Assembly: GCA_015075305.1 (NCBI GenBank)
Contig: JABTUS010000008.1
Location: forward strand, 124,001-188,000
Length of the DNA: 64,000 nt
From: Opitutaceae bacterium
GTDB lineage: Bacteria; Verrucomicrobiota; Verrucomicrobiia; Opitutales; Opitutaceae
Direction of reading: 5' to 3'
Within the stretch, counting starts at the first letter, position 1, and each line of letters starts with the position of its first letter. This document shows, one piece after another, positions 25,223 through 34,439 of the stretch. A model generated the notes under the pieces. It did not search any database and had not been told where the DNA came from. It saw only the letters and a list, made by a program, of their open reading frames with translations. The position numbers were made by a program, and so were the translations under genes.

Positions 25223-27904
25223 TCAGGATGTCTCGTAGTCGAGGTAGGGCCCCAGCCAGTGCTCCATATCCGGGACAGTCCGGCCTTTTCGTTTTGCGTA
25301 GTCGACGACCTGGTCGCGCCCCAGTTTGCCCACTCCGAAATACTTTGAATCAGGATGATTGAAATACCAGCCGCTGACGCTGCTGGCCGGCTGCATGGCG
25401 CAGCTTTCGGTGAGAACAATTCCAGCCGTGGCGGTCGCACCAAGGAGCGCGAAGAGGCCGGGCTTTTCCGTATGGTCCGGACAGGCCGGGTAGCCTGGAG
25501 CCGGCCGGATGCCGCGATAGCGCTCGCGGATGAGATCCTCATGGCTCAGGTTCTCGGTTCGGCCGAATCCACAGGCTTCGCGTGCGCGCTTGTGAAACAT
25601 CTCGGCCATCGCCTCGGCAAGTCGATCGCCCAGCGCCTGCGTCATGATCGCCGAGTAGTCGTCGTTGTTCGCCCTGAATTCCGCCGCGAATTCCGCGACA
25701 CCGTGGCCGGCGGTGACGGCGAAACCGCCGCAGTAATCGATCCGTCCGCATTCCCTCGGAGCGATGTAATCCGCCAGACAGTGATTGAACTGGTCGGCGG
25801 GTTTTTCAAGCTGCTGGCGGAGCTGGTGAAAGGTTGTCAGGACCGTCCCGCGGGACTCGTCGTCGTAGACTTCGATGTCGTCACCCACGGCGTTGCAGGG
25901 CCAGAAGCCAATGACCGCCTTGGCGGTGAACCGCCGCTCCCTGACAATGCGCGTCAGCAGGGCCTGCGCGTCGTCGAACAGCCGCCTCGCCTCCGTCCCC
26001 ACCGATGGATCCTCAAAAATGCGTGGATAGCGTCCGTGAATTTCCCAGGCGCTGAAGAAGGGACTCCAGTCGATGAAGGGAAGGATTTCGTCGAGCGGAA
26101 CATCATTGAAAGCACGGGTTCCGAGAGAATCCGGTTTCGGAATGTCGACGGTTTTCCAATCGAAAATGGGACGACGCGAGCGTGCGACCTCGAGTGACAG
26201 AAGCGGTTTGCGGGCCCGTCGGGCGGCAAAGTCCTCGCGCTGTTTCTGCTGTTTCGCCCGCACATCCCCCATGAAGGCGGGCTTGCGCTCGGGCGACAGC
26301 AGCGCGCTGACAACATTGACGACTCGCGAAGCGTCGAGCACGTGGATGACGTCGCCCGAATATTCGGGGGCGATCTTCACCGCGGTGTGCGCCGGACTCG
26401 TTGTTGCGCCCCCGATAAGCAGCGGGGTGGTGAAGCCTTCGCGCTGAAATTCCCTGGCAACGTGCACCATTTCATCGAGCGAGGGAGTGATCAGGCCGGA
26501 GACTCCGATGACATCCGCCTGAATTTCACGCGCCTTGGCCATGATCTTGTCGCAGGGCACCATGACGCCGAGGTCCACAACCTCGTAGTTGTTGCACGCC
26601 AGAACGACGCCGACGATATTTTTGCCGATGTCATGGACGTCGCCCTTCACCGTTGCGGTGAGGATCCTGCCCTGGGATCGAGTCGATTCGCCGCGGGCGG
26701 CCGCCGCCTGTTTCTCCGCCTCCATGAATGGCGTCAGGTAGGCGACGGACTTTTTCATCACTCGCGCCGACTTCACGACCTGTGGGAGAAACATTTTTCC
26801 TGCGCCGAAAAGATCGCCAACGACGCGCATGCCATCCATCAACGGCCCTTCGATGATGTCCAGCGGCCTCGCGTAGCGGGTGCGGCACTCCTCGGTGTCC
26901 TTCTCGACGTAGGCATCGATGCCCTTCACCAGAGCGTGCTTCAGGCGCTCCTCGACCGGGGCGTCTCGCCAGGCGAGGTCCTCCCTGGCTTCCGTCCGGG
27001 ATCCGCCCCCCTGCCTGGCCTTCATTTCATCCGCGAGACGGACGAGGCGTTCCGTCGCATCGGGCCGGCGGTTGAACAGCACATCGTCCACCCTTTCGCG
27101 AAGCCCGGGATCGATCTCGTCGTAGACTCCGAGCATGCCCGCATTTACGATGGCCATGTCCAGTCCCTCGCGGATCGCGTGGTAGAGGAAGGCGGTGTGC
27201 ATTGCCTCGCGCACCGGGTTGTTGCCTCTGAACGAGAACGAGACGTTGGAGACGCCGCCTGACACCCTGGCGTGGGGGAGCGTCTCCTTGATCATCCGGG
27301 TGGCCTCGAAGAAATCGACGGCGTAGTTGCAGTGCTCCTCGATACCGGTGGCGACAGTGAGAATGTTCGGGTCGAAAACGATGTCCTCCGGCGGAAATCC
27401 GACCTGGTCGACGAGAAGCCGGTAGGCGCGCGTGCAGATGCGAACCTTGTCGTCCCGGGTGGCGGCCTGGCCCTGCTCGTCGAAGGCCATCACGACGGCT
27501 GCCGCACCGTAGCGCATCAGCAGACGCGCGCGGCGGAGGAATTCGGCCTCGCCATCCTTGAGCGAAATCGAATTGACGATTCCCTTGCCCTGCAGGCACT
27601 GCAGGCCCGCCTCCAGCACCGACCATTTCGACGAATCGAGCATCACTGGGATGCGTGCGATGTCGGGCTCCGAGGCGATGAGGTTGAGAAACTTCACCAT
27701 CGTCGCCTCGCCGTCGATCAGCGCCTCGTCGACATTGATGTCGAGAATGTTGGCCCCGCTTTCAACCTGCTGGCGTGCGATGTCGAGCGCGGCTGACCAG
27801 TCGCCGGACTTGATCGCCTTGGCGAACTTTGGCGACCCCGTCAGGTTTGTGCGTTCACCGATGACAAGAAAACCGGAGGCGTTGCGGGAAGGTGAGGACG
27901 ACAC
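25223..27904 (-). CDS. metH: methionine synthase, pterin-, cobalamin- and reactivation-domain protein (split MetH, C-terminal part)
   Basis: 893 aa covering everything after the homocysteine domain of MetH: folate-binding domain starting [16 protein letters not shown], the helical cap and cobalamin-binding Rossmann domain with DVHDIG (His424 as lower cobalt ligand, matching E. coli His759 after subtraction of the missing part) and GVSGLITPS, and the SAM-binding reactivation domain with [15 protein letters not shown]. It needs the separate homocysteine-activating protein encoded just upstream. The start is GTG at 27904, with a pyrimidine-rich leader and no clear ribosome site; the frame is open upstream of it. 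Gap to the upstream gene: 56 nt. Product: methionine and tetrahydrofolate. Confidence 0.95.
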   Translation of the reverse strand: MSSSPSRNASGFLVIGERTNLTGSPKFAKAIKSGDWSAALDIARQQVESGANILDINVDEALIDGEATMVKFLNLIASEPDIARIPVMLDSSKWSVLEAGLQCLQGKGIVNSISLKDGEAEFLRRARLLMRYGAAAVVMAFDEQGQAATRDDKVRICTRAYRLLVDQVGFPPEDIVFDPNILTVATGIEEHCNYAVDFFEATRMIKETLPHARVSGGVSNVSFSFRGNNPVREAMHTAFLYHAIREGLDMAIVNAGMLGVYDEIDPGLRERVDDVLFNRRPDATERLVRLADEMKARQGGGSRTEAREDLAWRDAPVEERLKHALVKGIDAYVEKDTEECRTRYARPLDIIEGPLMDGMRVVGDLFGAGKMFLPQVVKSARVMKKSVAYLTPFMEAEKQAAAARGESTRSQGRILTATVKGDVHDIGKNIVGVVLACNNYEVVDLGVMVPCDKIMAKAREIQADVIGVSGLITPSLDEMVHVAREFQREGFTTPLLIGGATTSPAHTAVKIAPEYSGDVIHVLDASRVVNVVSALLSPERKPAFMGDVRAKQQKQREDFAARRARKPLLSLEVARSRRPIFDWKTVDIPKPDSLGTRAFNDVPLDEILPFIDWSPFFSAWEIHGRYPRIFEDPSVGTEARRLFDDAQALLTRIVRERRFTAKAVIGFWPCNAVGDDIEVYDDESRGTVLTTFHQLRQQLEKPADQFNHCLADYIAPRECGRIDYCGGFAVTAGHGVAEFAAEFRANNDDYSAIMTQALGDRLAEAMAEMFHKRAREACGFGRTENLSHEDLIRERYRGIRPAPGYPACPDHTEKPGLFALLGATATAGIVLTESCAMQPASSVSGWYFNHPDSKYFGVGKLGRDQVVDYAKRKGRTVPDMEHWLGPYLDYETS

Positions 27905-27960
27905 TGGGAGGGAAAGGGCGTTGATGGATGCCTGTGCGGACGAGCAAATGCGCGGGCAGC

Positions 27961-29037
27961 CTAGGCGGCGGTGAGCGGTTCAAGTCCGCTCAAGCGCATG
28001 GCGGTCTCGGGTGTCGGCGCCCTGCGGGCGGGAATTCCCCTGACCGCCGCGGCTATTGCGGCGATGTGGTCGGGAGTCGAGCCGCAGCAGCCGCCCACGA
28101 GGTTGACAAGTCCGGACGATGCGAAATCGCGCATGATGGAGGCCATGTCGGCGGGGGTCTCGTCGTATCCGCCAAAGGCGTTGGGAAGTCCTGCGTTTGG
28201 GTAGCAGGAGACATGACAGGTGGCGATGCGGGAGAGTTCCTCGATGTAGGGGCGCATGGCGCGCCCGCCGAGTGCGCAGTTGATGCCGACGCAGAAGGGA
28301 TTCGCGTGCCGGATGCTGTTGTAGAATGCCTCGGTCGTCTGGCCTGAGAGTGTTCGACCGGAGGCGTCGGTGATGGTGACGCTGATCATCACGGGAAGCC
28401 GTGCACCGATTTCGTCGAAGACACTCTCGATGGCAAAAAGGGCGGCTTTTGCGTTCAAGGTGTCGAAGATCGTTTCCACCAGGAGGGCGTCGACTCCGCC
28501 CTGAACGAGAGCACGGACCTGTCCGGTGTAGGCGGCGACCACCTGACTCCATGTCACGGCGCGATAGTCGGGTCTATTGACATCGGGCGACAGGGAAAGT
28601 GTGCGATTCAAGGGACCGATGGCGCCGGCAACGAAACATTGGCGAGCGGGATTCTCTTTTTCCACGTTCGCAGCCGCGCGGCGGGCGCAGGCGACTGCGG
28701 CGAGATTGATGTCGGAGACCCTCGGTTCGAGATGGTAGTCGGCCTGTGCGATTGTTGTCGCGCTGAAGGAATTGGTTTCGACGATGTCGGCACCCGCTTC
28801 GAAATAGCGTCGATGTATGTCTTCGATCACGTCGGGACGTGTGATCGAAAGAAGGTCGTTGTTGCCCTTGAGATCGTGCCCGTGACTCGCGAGGGAGGCG
28901 TCGCGAAAGTCCTTTTCCTGCAGGTTGAATCCCTGGATGAGGGATCCCATGGCACCATCGAGGATCACGATCCTTTGGGCAAAGAGCGCGCGAAATGCGG
29001 CGTCGCGTTCGCGATTGAGTGGAGGAAGCGAGGCCAT
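27961..29037 (-). CDS. metH: methionine synthase, homocysteine-binding domain protein (split MetH, N-terminal part)
   Basis: 358 aa equal to the first domain of MetH, a zinc-dependent homocysteine S-methyltransferase barrel. It starts with the typical [16 protein letters not shown] (residues ~22-37). Zinc ligands are Cys254 in GINCALGG and the Cys317-Cys318 pair in [10 protein letters not shown], with the same 63-residue spacing as Cys247 and Cys310/311 of E. coli MetH. It ends [12 protein letters not shown], exactly at the normal domain boundary, with a TAG stop. The two parts lie in different frames. A palindromic operator candidate sits 51-80 nt upstream. Confidence 0.95.
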   Translation of the reverse strand: MASLPPLNRERDAAFRALFAQRIVILDGAMGSLIQGFNLQEKDFRDASLASHGHDLKGNNDLLSITRPDVIEDIHRRYFEAGADIVETNSFSATTIAQADYHLEPRVSDINLAAVACARRAAANVEKENPARQCFVAGAIGPLNRTLSLSPDVNRPDYRAVTWSQVVAAYTGQVRALVQGGVDALLVETIFDTLNAKAALFAIESVFDEIGARLPVMISVTITDASGRTLSGQTTEAFYNSIRHANPFCVGINCALGGRAMRPYIEELSRIATCHVSCYPNAGLPNAFGGYDETPADMASIMRDFASSGLVNLVGGCCGSTPDHIAAIAAAVRGIPARRAPTPETAMRLSGLEPLTAA

Positions 29038-29087
29038 GGCTGAAGTTGGCGAGAAGATGAATGATCATCCGCCTTATGGCAAGATAA

Positions 29088-29117
29088 CATATCAATATAT
29101 CCGGATGTGTTGATATG
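29088..29117. promoter_or_regulatory. 30-nt palindrome, candidate operator for metH and possibly btuB
   Basis: CATATCAA at 29088-29095 and TTGATATG at 29110-29117 are perfect inverted arms. At the exact centre is ATCCGGAT (29099-29106), itself a palindrome, so 13 of 15 symmetric pairs match across 30 nt. It lies between the split metH and the riboswitch-led btuB-like gene. Such length and symmetry are typical of a homodimeric repressor site. ArsR-type methionine regulators such as SahR use A+T-rich palindromes, but I cannot confirm a match. Identity of the regulator is unknown. Confidence 0.6.
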
Positions 29118-29164
29118 ATTTTTTTGTTGATTGATGAGCGGGATGGTCCATGCCTGTGCGCCGT

Positions 29165-29385
29165 TTGTGTTCTTTGCATCGCTGGAGACCAGGGGAAGGC
29201 CGTGAGAATCGGCCACAGTTGCGCTGCGGTATCGCATCACAAACCTCCACCGCGCCCGTCGAGGGCGTGGGCAGAGCCAATCGATTCAGATCGATGAAGG
29301 CGGAGGCGAGGCGCTGGCGGTTGCTGAACAAGCATTCGCCGGCACATATGCGGAGTCCGAACATCCTGCCTCCGGCGCTCACGCA
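29165..29385 (+). promoter_or_regulatory. cobalamin (AdoCbl-type) riboswitch upstream of the BtuB-like receptor
   Basis: On the + strand two hallmark blocks of the cobalamin riboswitch occur in the right order and spacing. First, GGGGAAG-GCCGTGAGAATCGGCC then ACAGTTGCGC (29192-29225), the GGGAA..GGTG..AATCC..-like core. Second, GGAGTCCGAACATCCTGCC (29352-29370), matching the terminal AGxCxGxAxACCxGCCT block. It precedes a TonB receptor with BtuB features by 120 nt. In this class, cobalamin binding lowers expression of the transporter gene. Exact ends and the expression platform are estimated. A covariance-model search would settle it. Confidence 0.78.
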
Positions 29386-29504
29386 GCCGGTGCGAAAATG
29401 CGCGGATCGGCTGTGACTCCTTCATCGCATCAATGAAGCGTGAGAGTTCGAGGGAATCCGTTTTATCCGGAGGCCTCTGCTCTTGCCATAGAAAGCAGTC
29501 CTCC

Positions 29505-31403
29505 ATGCACCATCAGACGGGTGCCCGCCTTGCGGGCATTTTCCGTGCCGGCGTGCCGGCACTTTTCCCAATCGCGTTTGCGGCGTCGACCGTGAATGCC
29601 GCCAATGCGGGTGTTTCAGCCGCCCAGCGCGTCGCCTGGCTTGACCCCTATGTTGTCACGGCCACCAGGACGCCGGCTTCACCCCGGTCCATTGGAAGCG
29701 TCGTCGATGTGATCAGTGCGGCGGATCTCGAACGCCGCCAGGTCTCCTCATTTGCGGAGGCGCTTGCCGCCGCGAACGTTCCCGTGCTGGCGTCGGGTCA
29801 GCGGGGGGCATCAACCTCCATTTTCCTCCGCGGGGCGAATTCCAATCAGACGCTCTTCCTCGTGGACGGCCTGCGCTTCAACGATCCAAACACCGATTAC
29901 GCGGTGACGCTTGGCGGGAGCTGCGTGTCCGCATGCGACAGCCTTGAGATTTCGCATGGCCCGCAGAGCACGCTTTATGGCGGCGAGGCGGTGGGCGGAG
30001 TAATCTCCCTGCGCAGCCAGCGTGGCGCCGGTCAGGGCAGCTCAAAGGTTGCCGTCGAGGGAGGCAGCTTTGGCACGATTCAGGGGGCCTTGTCCTCGCA
30101 GGGCGAACGGGCGGACGGATGGGCGTACAATGTCGCCGTCCAGGGCGGCGTCACGGAAAACGACCGCATCAACAATGATTTCAGGAGCGGCAATCTCACC
30201 GCCCGGGTGGACCGCACGGTCTCGGAATCGCTGGCCCTGGGTGCGACCCTGCGCGGATTTCAGGGAGTCTACGGGTCCCCGGGAAGCCGGTTCACGGACG
30301 ATCCGGACAATGAGGAGCGCGAGTCGAACTGGCTTGGGACTGTATTTGCTGATTGGATACACAGCCGGAGGCTGCGCACGCATGTCGTTGCGGGCGGACA
30401 AGACCGACGCTTTGTTTCGGAGAATCCAACGGCCGGGCGGCCGACCTCGACGACGATCGTCAAGAACCGCCGCGCGGTGATCGACTGGCAGACGACCTTT
30501 GACGGACTGAATGCGCATCGCATCACGGGAGGTTTCACCGGGGAGGCGAATCACACGCTGAACACGGGTTTTGGCGCGATTGACGACAGCCAGCACCTGC
30601 TCGCCTTTTTTCTGCAGGACGAGTTCACGCCCGTCGAGAAACTGCACCTCACGGCGGGATTGAGGCACGACGATTTCGACACCTTTGGACGGCACACGAC
30701 CGGAAAGGCATCGGCCGCCTGGCTCGTGCTGGATGGAAGGCTGAAGCTGCGGGGAAGCTGGGGGACGGCGTTTCGGTCGCCGAGTTTCCTGGACCTCTAT
30801 GGACAGAGCGCCTTCTACGTGGGAAATCCGCATCTTCGGCCGGAGCGCGCGCGGGGAGGGGATGTCGGCCTCGACTGGTACCTGGCTGACGATCGGGGAA
30901 CGGTGAGTGTCACGTGGTTTCAGACACGATTTCGCGATCTGATTGTATCGGACTTTTCCCAGATGCCCAGTTCCGTGGCGAACGTCGGCAGGGCTGAGAC
31001 GCGCGGAGCTGAGCTGTCGATGAAGTGGGCGGTGTCCGAAGGTGCGCAGCTTCAGTTGGGCTACACCTATCTCGAGGCGGACAATGAGTCGAGCGGACGA
31101 CGCCTGCTCCGGCGTCCACGCCACAGCGGCAACATTGATCTCTGGCGCGATTTCGGCGGCGGTTTCAGCGCGGGGGCCGGACTGCGCGTCGTGAGCGGAC
31201 GGGAGGACGTTCATGCCGCGACGTTTGCCACGATCGATGGCGAGGATTACTCAGTCGCCCGAATCTACGCGGCATGGGAGGTGACCGAACGCCTGACGAT
31301 CAAGGCGCGAGTCGAGAACGTGTTCGACGAACGCTACGAGGAGGTTCACGGCTATCCGCAGCTGCCGGTGGGAGGCTTTGCGGGCGTTGAATGGCGGTTC
31401 TGA
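29505..31403 (+). CDS. btuB: TonB-dependent vitamin B12 receptor, BtuB-like
   Basis: 632 aa from the ATG at 29505, which gives a signal peptide ending near VNAANA; the frame is open to 29433 through the riboswitch leader. TonB-box region (LDPYVVTATRTPAS), plug domain (SVVDVISAADLERR, SIFLRGANSNQTLFLVDGLRFNDP, LEISHGPQSTLYGGEAVGGVISL) and a barrel ending VEWRF. The short length (about 610-640) and LVDGLR/STLYGGEAVGGVI wording are typical of BtuB rather than of the long carbohydrate receptors nearby. The upstream cobalamin riboswitch and divergent B12-dependent metH support corrinoid import. BtuF/BtuCD are not in the window. Confidence 0.88.
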   Translation: MHHQTGARLAGIFRAGVPALFPIAFAASTVNAANAGVSAAQRVAWLDPYVVTATRTPASPRSIGSVVDVISAADLERRQVSSFAEALAAANVPVLASGQRGASTSIFLRGANSNQTLFLVDGLRFNDPNTDYAVTLGGSCVSACDSLEISHGPQSTLYGGEAVGGVISLRSQRGAGQGSSKVAVEGGSFGTIQGALSSQGERADGWAYNVAVQGGVTENDRINNDFRSGNLTARVDRTVSESLALGATLRGFQGVYGSPGSRFTDDPDNEERESNWLGTVFADWIHSRRLRTHVVAGGQDRRFVSENPTAGRPTSTTIVKNRRAVIDWQTTFDGLNAHRITGGFTGEANHTLNTGFGAIDDSQHLLAFFLQDEFTPVEKLHLTAGLRHDDFDTFGRHTTGKASAAWLVLDGRLKLRGSWGTAFRSPSFLDLYGQSAFYVGNPHLRPERARGGDVGLDWYLADDRGTVSVTWFQTRFRDLIVSDFSQMPSSVANVGRAETRGAELSMKWAVSEGAQLQLGYTYLEADNESSGRRLLRRPRHSGNIDLWRDFGGGFSAGAGLRVVSGREDVHAATFATIDGEDYSVARIYAAWEVTERLTIKARVENVFDERYEEVHGYPQLPVGGFAGVEWRF

Positions 31404-31422
31404 TTGATTGCGCGTGGCGGGA

Positions 31423-33255
31423 TCAGTCGGCGAAACTCAGCCTGCTGTTGCTGCTCAGGTAGTCGGTGATCGCCTGCGCGAAAATCAGGCCGAACTCGGC
31501 CCGCTTCTTTTCGCCCATTCCAGAGATGCCTTTCATGGCGTCGACGGTCGCTGGGTAGAGGCGGGCCATTTGTCGCAGGGTGGCGTCCCCGAAAATCACG
31601 TAGGCGGGAACTTTTTTCTCGTCCGCAAGACGCTTCCTCAGGGCCCGCAACTGCGAGAAGAGGATGTCGTCGCAGGCAATCTCACCCTGTCGCGGCACGG
31701 TGATGCGCGTGACCTTGGGGGCCGCCGGAGCCTGGCTCAGCAGGATTGTCTGCCGGGATTTCAGTGCCTCGCGACCCGGGGCGCTGAGCTCCAGCGTGGC
31801 GAATTCGCCCGCGCTCCGCTCGAGGTAGCCTCGTCTGAGGAGCTCCCGGCCGACGCGTGTCCATTCGCTTCGCGGGAGCTCGCTGCCTATGCCGTAGGTG
31901 GAGAGCTGGCGGTGATTCCAACGCTGGATCTTTTCAGTGTCGGCGCCGGAAAGCACGTCGGCGATGTGGTTGATGCCAACCCCGAATCCGCTGGCCTGAT
32001 GAATGCGGTAGACGCATGAGAGGAATTTCTGTGCTACCAGCGTGCCGTCGTAGGTGGAAGGGGGATCCTGGCAGTTGTCGCAGGCGGCGCAGGTTTCGAG
32101 GGAAAAAGTCTCCCCAAAATAGGAGAGAATGTCGCGGCGGCGGCAGGTGGTGGACTCGGCGAAGGACACCATCTGGCGCAATTGTGCCCTTGCGACCTGC
32201 TGCTCTATGGGATCGGTGATCGCCTCTATGAAATGATTCTGACGGGCGATGTCGCCTGCGCTGAAAAGCAGCAGGCAGTCGCCGGGAAGTCCATCGCGCC
32301 CGGCCCGCCCTGTTTCCTGATAGTAGCTTTCGAGGTTTTTCGGAAGATCGTGGTGAACGACCCAGCGGACGTTCGGTTTGTTGATGCCCATGCCGAAGGC
32401 GATGGTCGCGCAGATTATCGTCACCTCGTCGCGGAGGAATTTTTCCTGGTTGCGAGTCCGCTCCTCCGCGCTGAGACCCGCGTGATACGGGCGGGCATTG
32501 AGTCCGCGGCCGTTGAGCGAATCGGCGAGGCGCTCGCAGGTGGCGCGACTGCCGCAGTAGACGATGCCGCTTTCGCCCTGCCGCTTGCGGATGAAATCGA
32601 CGACCTGTCGGGTCGGCTCATCCTTCGGAATCACCCGGTAGGTCAGGTTGGGTCGGTTGAAACTTGCGACAAAGACGTCCGGCGAACGCAGGCGCAGGTG
32701 ATTGATGATGTCAGCCCGAACGCGCTCCGTGGCGGTCGCGGTGAGCGCCATGAATGGGGTGTCGGGCACAAGGTCGCGCAGCCGCGAAACCTGCCGGTAG
32801 TCGGGACGAAAATCATGACCCCATTCCGAGATGCAATGGGCTTCGTCGATTGCGATGAATTCAACGTTCCAGGTCCGGAGGTTTTCCTGCCAGTTGTCGA
32901 GCATGAGGCGTTCTGGCGAGACGTAGAGCAGCCGCCACTCGTTGCGATGGAGCCCCGCGAGCCGCGACCGCGCCTCGTCGGCGCCCAGGGTGGAATTGAG
33001 AAAGGTCGCGGGCACACCCATGGCCTGCAGTTGATCGACCTGATCCTTCATCAGTGCGATCAATGGTGAAACCACCACGGTCAGACCGGGGCGGACGAGT
33101 GCGGGAAGCTGAAAGCAAAGCGACTTGCCACCTCCGGTGGGAAGCAGGGCGAACACATCGCGGCCAGCGAGCGAGGCCTCGATGATTTCGCGCTGCAGGG
33201 GGCGGAAGCGATTGTAACCAAATGTGGTGGCGAGAGTGTGAAGCAGTTCGGGCAC
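31423..33255 (-). CDS. recQ: ATP-dependent DNA helicase RecQ
   Basis: 3'-to-5' DNA helicase for recombination and replication restart. Walker A PTGGGKSLC, DEAH box in IDEAHCISEWGHDFRPDY, helicase C-terminal motifs (YYQETGRAGRDG), RQC zinc site (CRRRDILSYFGE, CAACDNC) and a C-terminal HRDC domain (LRALRKRLADEKKVPAYVIF). I prefer the GTG at 33255: it gives 610 aa, beside 609 in E. coli, and the first residues (PELLHTLATTFGYNRFRPLQ) line up with the family start; a TTG at 33321 adds 22 residues. It ends convergently 17 nt from the btuB-like gene. Confidence 0.96.
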   Translation of the reverse strand: MPELLHTLATTFGYNRFRPLQREIIEASLAGRDVFALLPTGGGKSLCFQLPALVRPGLTVVVSPLIALMKDQVDQLQAMGVPATFLNSTLGADEARSRLAGLHRNEWRLLYVSPERLMLDNWQENLRTWNVEFIAIDEAHCISEWGHDFRPDYRQVSRLRDLVPDTPFMALTATATERVRADIINHLRLRSPDVFVASFNRPNLTYRVIPKDEPTRQVVDFIRKRQGESGIVYCGSRATCERLADSLNGRGLNARPYHAGLSAEERTRNQEKFLRDEVTIICATIAFGMGINKPNVRWVVHHDLPKNLESYYQETGRAGRDGLPGDCLLLFSAGDIARQNHFIEAITDPIEQQVARAQLRQMVSFAESTTCRRRDILSYFGETFSLETCAACDNCQDPPSTYDGTLVAQKFLSCVYRIHQASGFGVGINHIADVLSGADTEKIQRWNHRQLSTYGIGSELPRSEWTRVGRELLRRGYLERSAGEFATLELSAPGREALKSRQTILLSQAPAAPKVTRITVPRQGEIACDDILFSQLRALRKRLADEKKVPAYVIFGDATLRQMARLYPATVDAMKGISGMGEKKRAEFGLIFAQAITDYLSSNSRLSFAD

Positions 33256-33381
33256 GATGAAGTCCGCGTATGAAACGCGGCCTTGAGCACGGCACAAAGA
33301 AGACAGCAGTCGAGCACGCAAATTGGCCGAATCGGGGCGGCCGCCGGCTGCATCGGCCGGCCTGTCGTTGCCTGCGGAAGG

Positions 33382-34218
33382 TCAGGCGTACGCGATCGAC
33401 TCGCAGCCGTACACGGGTCTCGATGAGACAAAATAGTCCCTGCCGACATCCGTTTGACTCTGACGGTCAAATTCCGGGGCGCATTCAGCGATGAGTTTGC
33501 GAAGGTTTTCCCGGGCCCGGGCGATGCGGCTCTTGACTGTGCCGACATTGATTCCGAGCGTGCGCGCGATGTCCTCGTAGGGCAGATGCAGCGTATTGCG
33601 CATCGTGAGGATTTCGCGTTGGCGTGCATCGAGCTTCTCCATGCAGGAGGCGATCAGGTCGGCGAATTCATTGGTCACCGTCTCCTGCGCGGGATCGCCG
33701 CGGTCAGCGGCTATGAAGTCGCCCAACGTCGCCCCAGTTTCCTCACCGAAAGGTCGATCGATGGAAATGCTGTCCTGCCGGCGTCGTCGGAAGAAATACC
33801 AATAGCGATTGCGGGCGAGATTGAGGGCGATGCGGTAGAGCCAGGTGGCCAGTGAAGAGTCACCGCGAAAGTTTGCGAGTCCGCGGTGCACTCGGAGGAA
33901 GGTGTCCTGGGCGATTTCCTCGGCGTCGGCGCGGTTCCGCAGCAGATTCAAAGCGAGACCCATGATCCTGCCATAGTAGCGGTTCATGATTTCGGTGAAC
34001 GCCGTTTCGTCGCCCGTGGTGAAGCGTTTGACAAGAGCAGCGTCGAAGGCGGCCTCGGCCTTCGTCTCAGGCTGGGTGCGTTCGCGGTCTGCGGTTGCGA
34101 CTTTGGCACCGGGCGTTGGATGTGCGATGGATGCCTGTCGGTTGGGCTCCGGATTGGAGAATATCTGACGTGCGGAGCGTGAAGGCTTCTGAGGCTGATT
34201 TGTGAGTGTGGCGGACAT
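33382..34218 (-). CDS. ECF-type RNA polymerase sigma factor
   Basis: Sigma-70 region 2 (GDETAFTEIMNRYYGRIMGLALNLL, then ADAEEIAQDTFLRVHRGL and LATWLYRIALNLARN) and region 4 (CMEKLDARQREILTMRNTLHLPYEDIARTLGINVGTVKSRIARARENLRKLI, a clear helix-turn-helix) are present, with no region 1 or 3. An N-terminal ~60-residue polar extension is unusual. Start chosen at the ATG 34218; an upstream in-frame start at 34266 would add 16 residues. No anti-sigma gene is adjacent: the neighbours are recQ and an OppA-like lipoprotein. The stimulus is unknown. Confidence 0.9.
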   Translation of the reverse strand: MSATLTNQPQKPSRSARQIFSNPEPNRQASIAHPTPGAKVATADRERTQPETKAEAAFDAALVKRFTTGDETAFTEIMNRYYGRIMGLALNLLRNRADAEEIAQDTFLRVHRGLANFRGDSSLATWLYRIALNLARNRYWYFFRRRRQDSISIDRPFGEETGATLGDFIAADRGDPAQETVTNEFADLIASCMEKLDARQREILTMRNTLHLPYEDIARTLGINVGTVKSRIARARENLRKLIAECAPEFDRQSQTDVGRDYFVSSRPVYGCESIAYA

Positions 34219-34439
34219 GGCGTGGCGCGCTGCGGATTGAAGCGGAAATGGGCTCGGAATGCCCAACGCGCCTGTAACTCAATCCGTGCCATCACCCATC
34301 GCGCATGCGTAAATATACCGCCTCAAAACGCTTACCGAGCTGCCTGTGATTATTCAGTGCGCAGAAAGCGTGCAATCTGAGCGACGCTTGCGCGCCGTTC
34401 TTGCAGAATGCATGACGGGGCGCCCAACAACCCGCGCAA

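Noticed and set aside
27905-27960. metH split caused by one simple frameshift
   Set aside because: The spacing between the domain-boundary motifs is about three times that in fused MetH, so one indel would not restore a normal linker; kept open as an alternative in the findings.
29038-29087. SAM or SAH riboswitch in front of metH
   Set aside because: The leader between the palindrome and the metH start is only about 50 nt and shows no recognisable aptamer block.
33256-33321. TTG start for recQ
   Set aside because: It adds 22 residues without family likeness; the GTG at 33255 gives the normal RecQ start and length.
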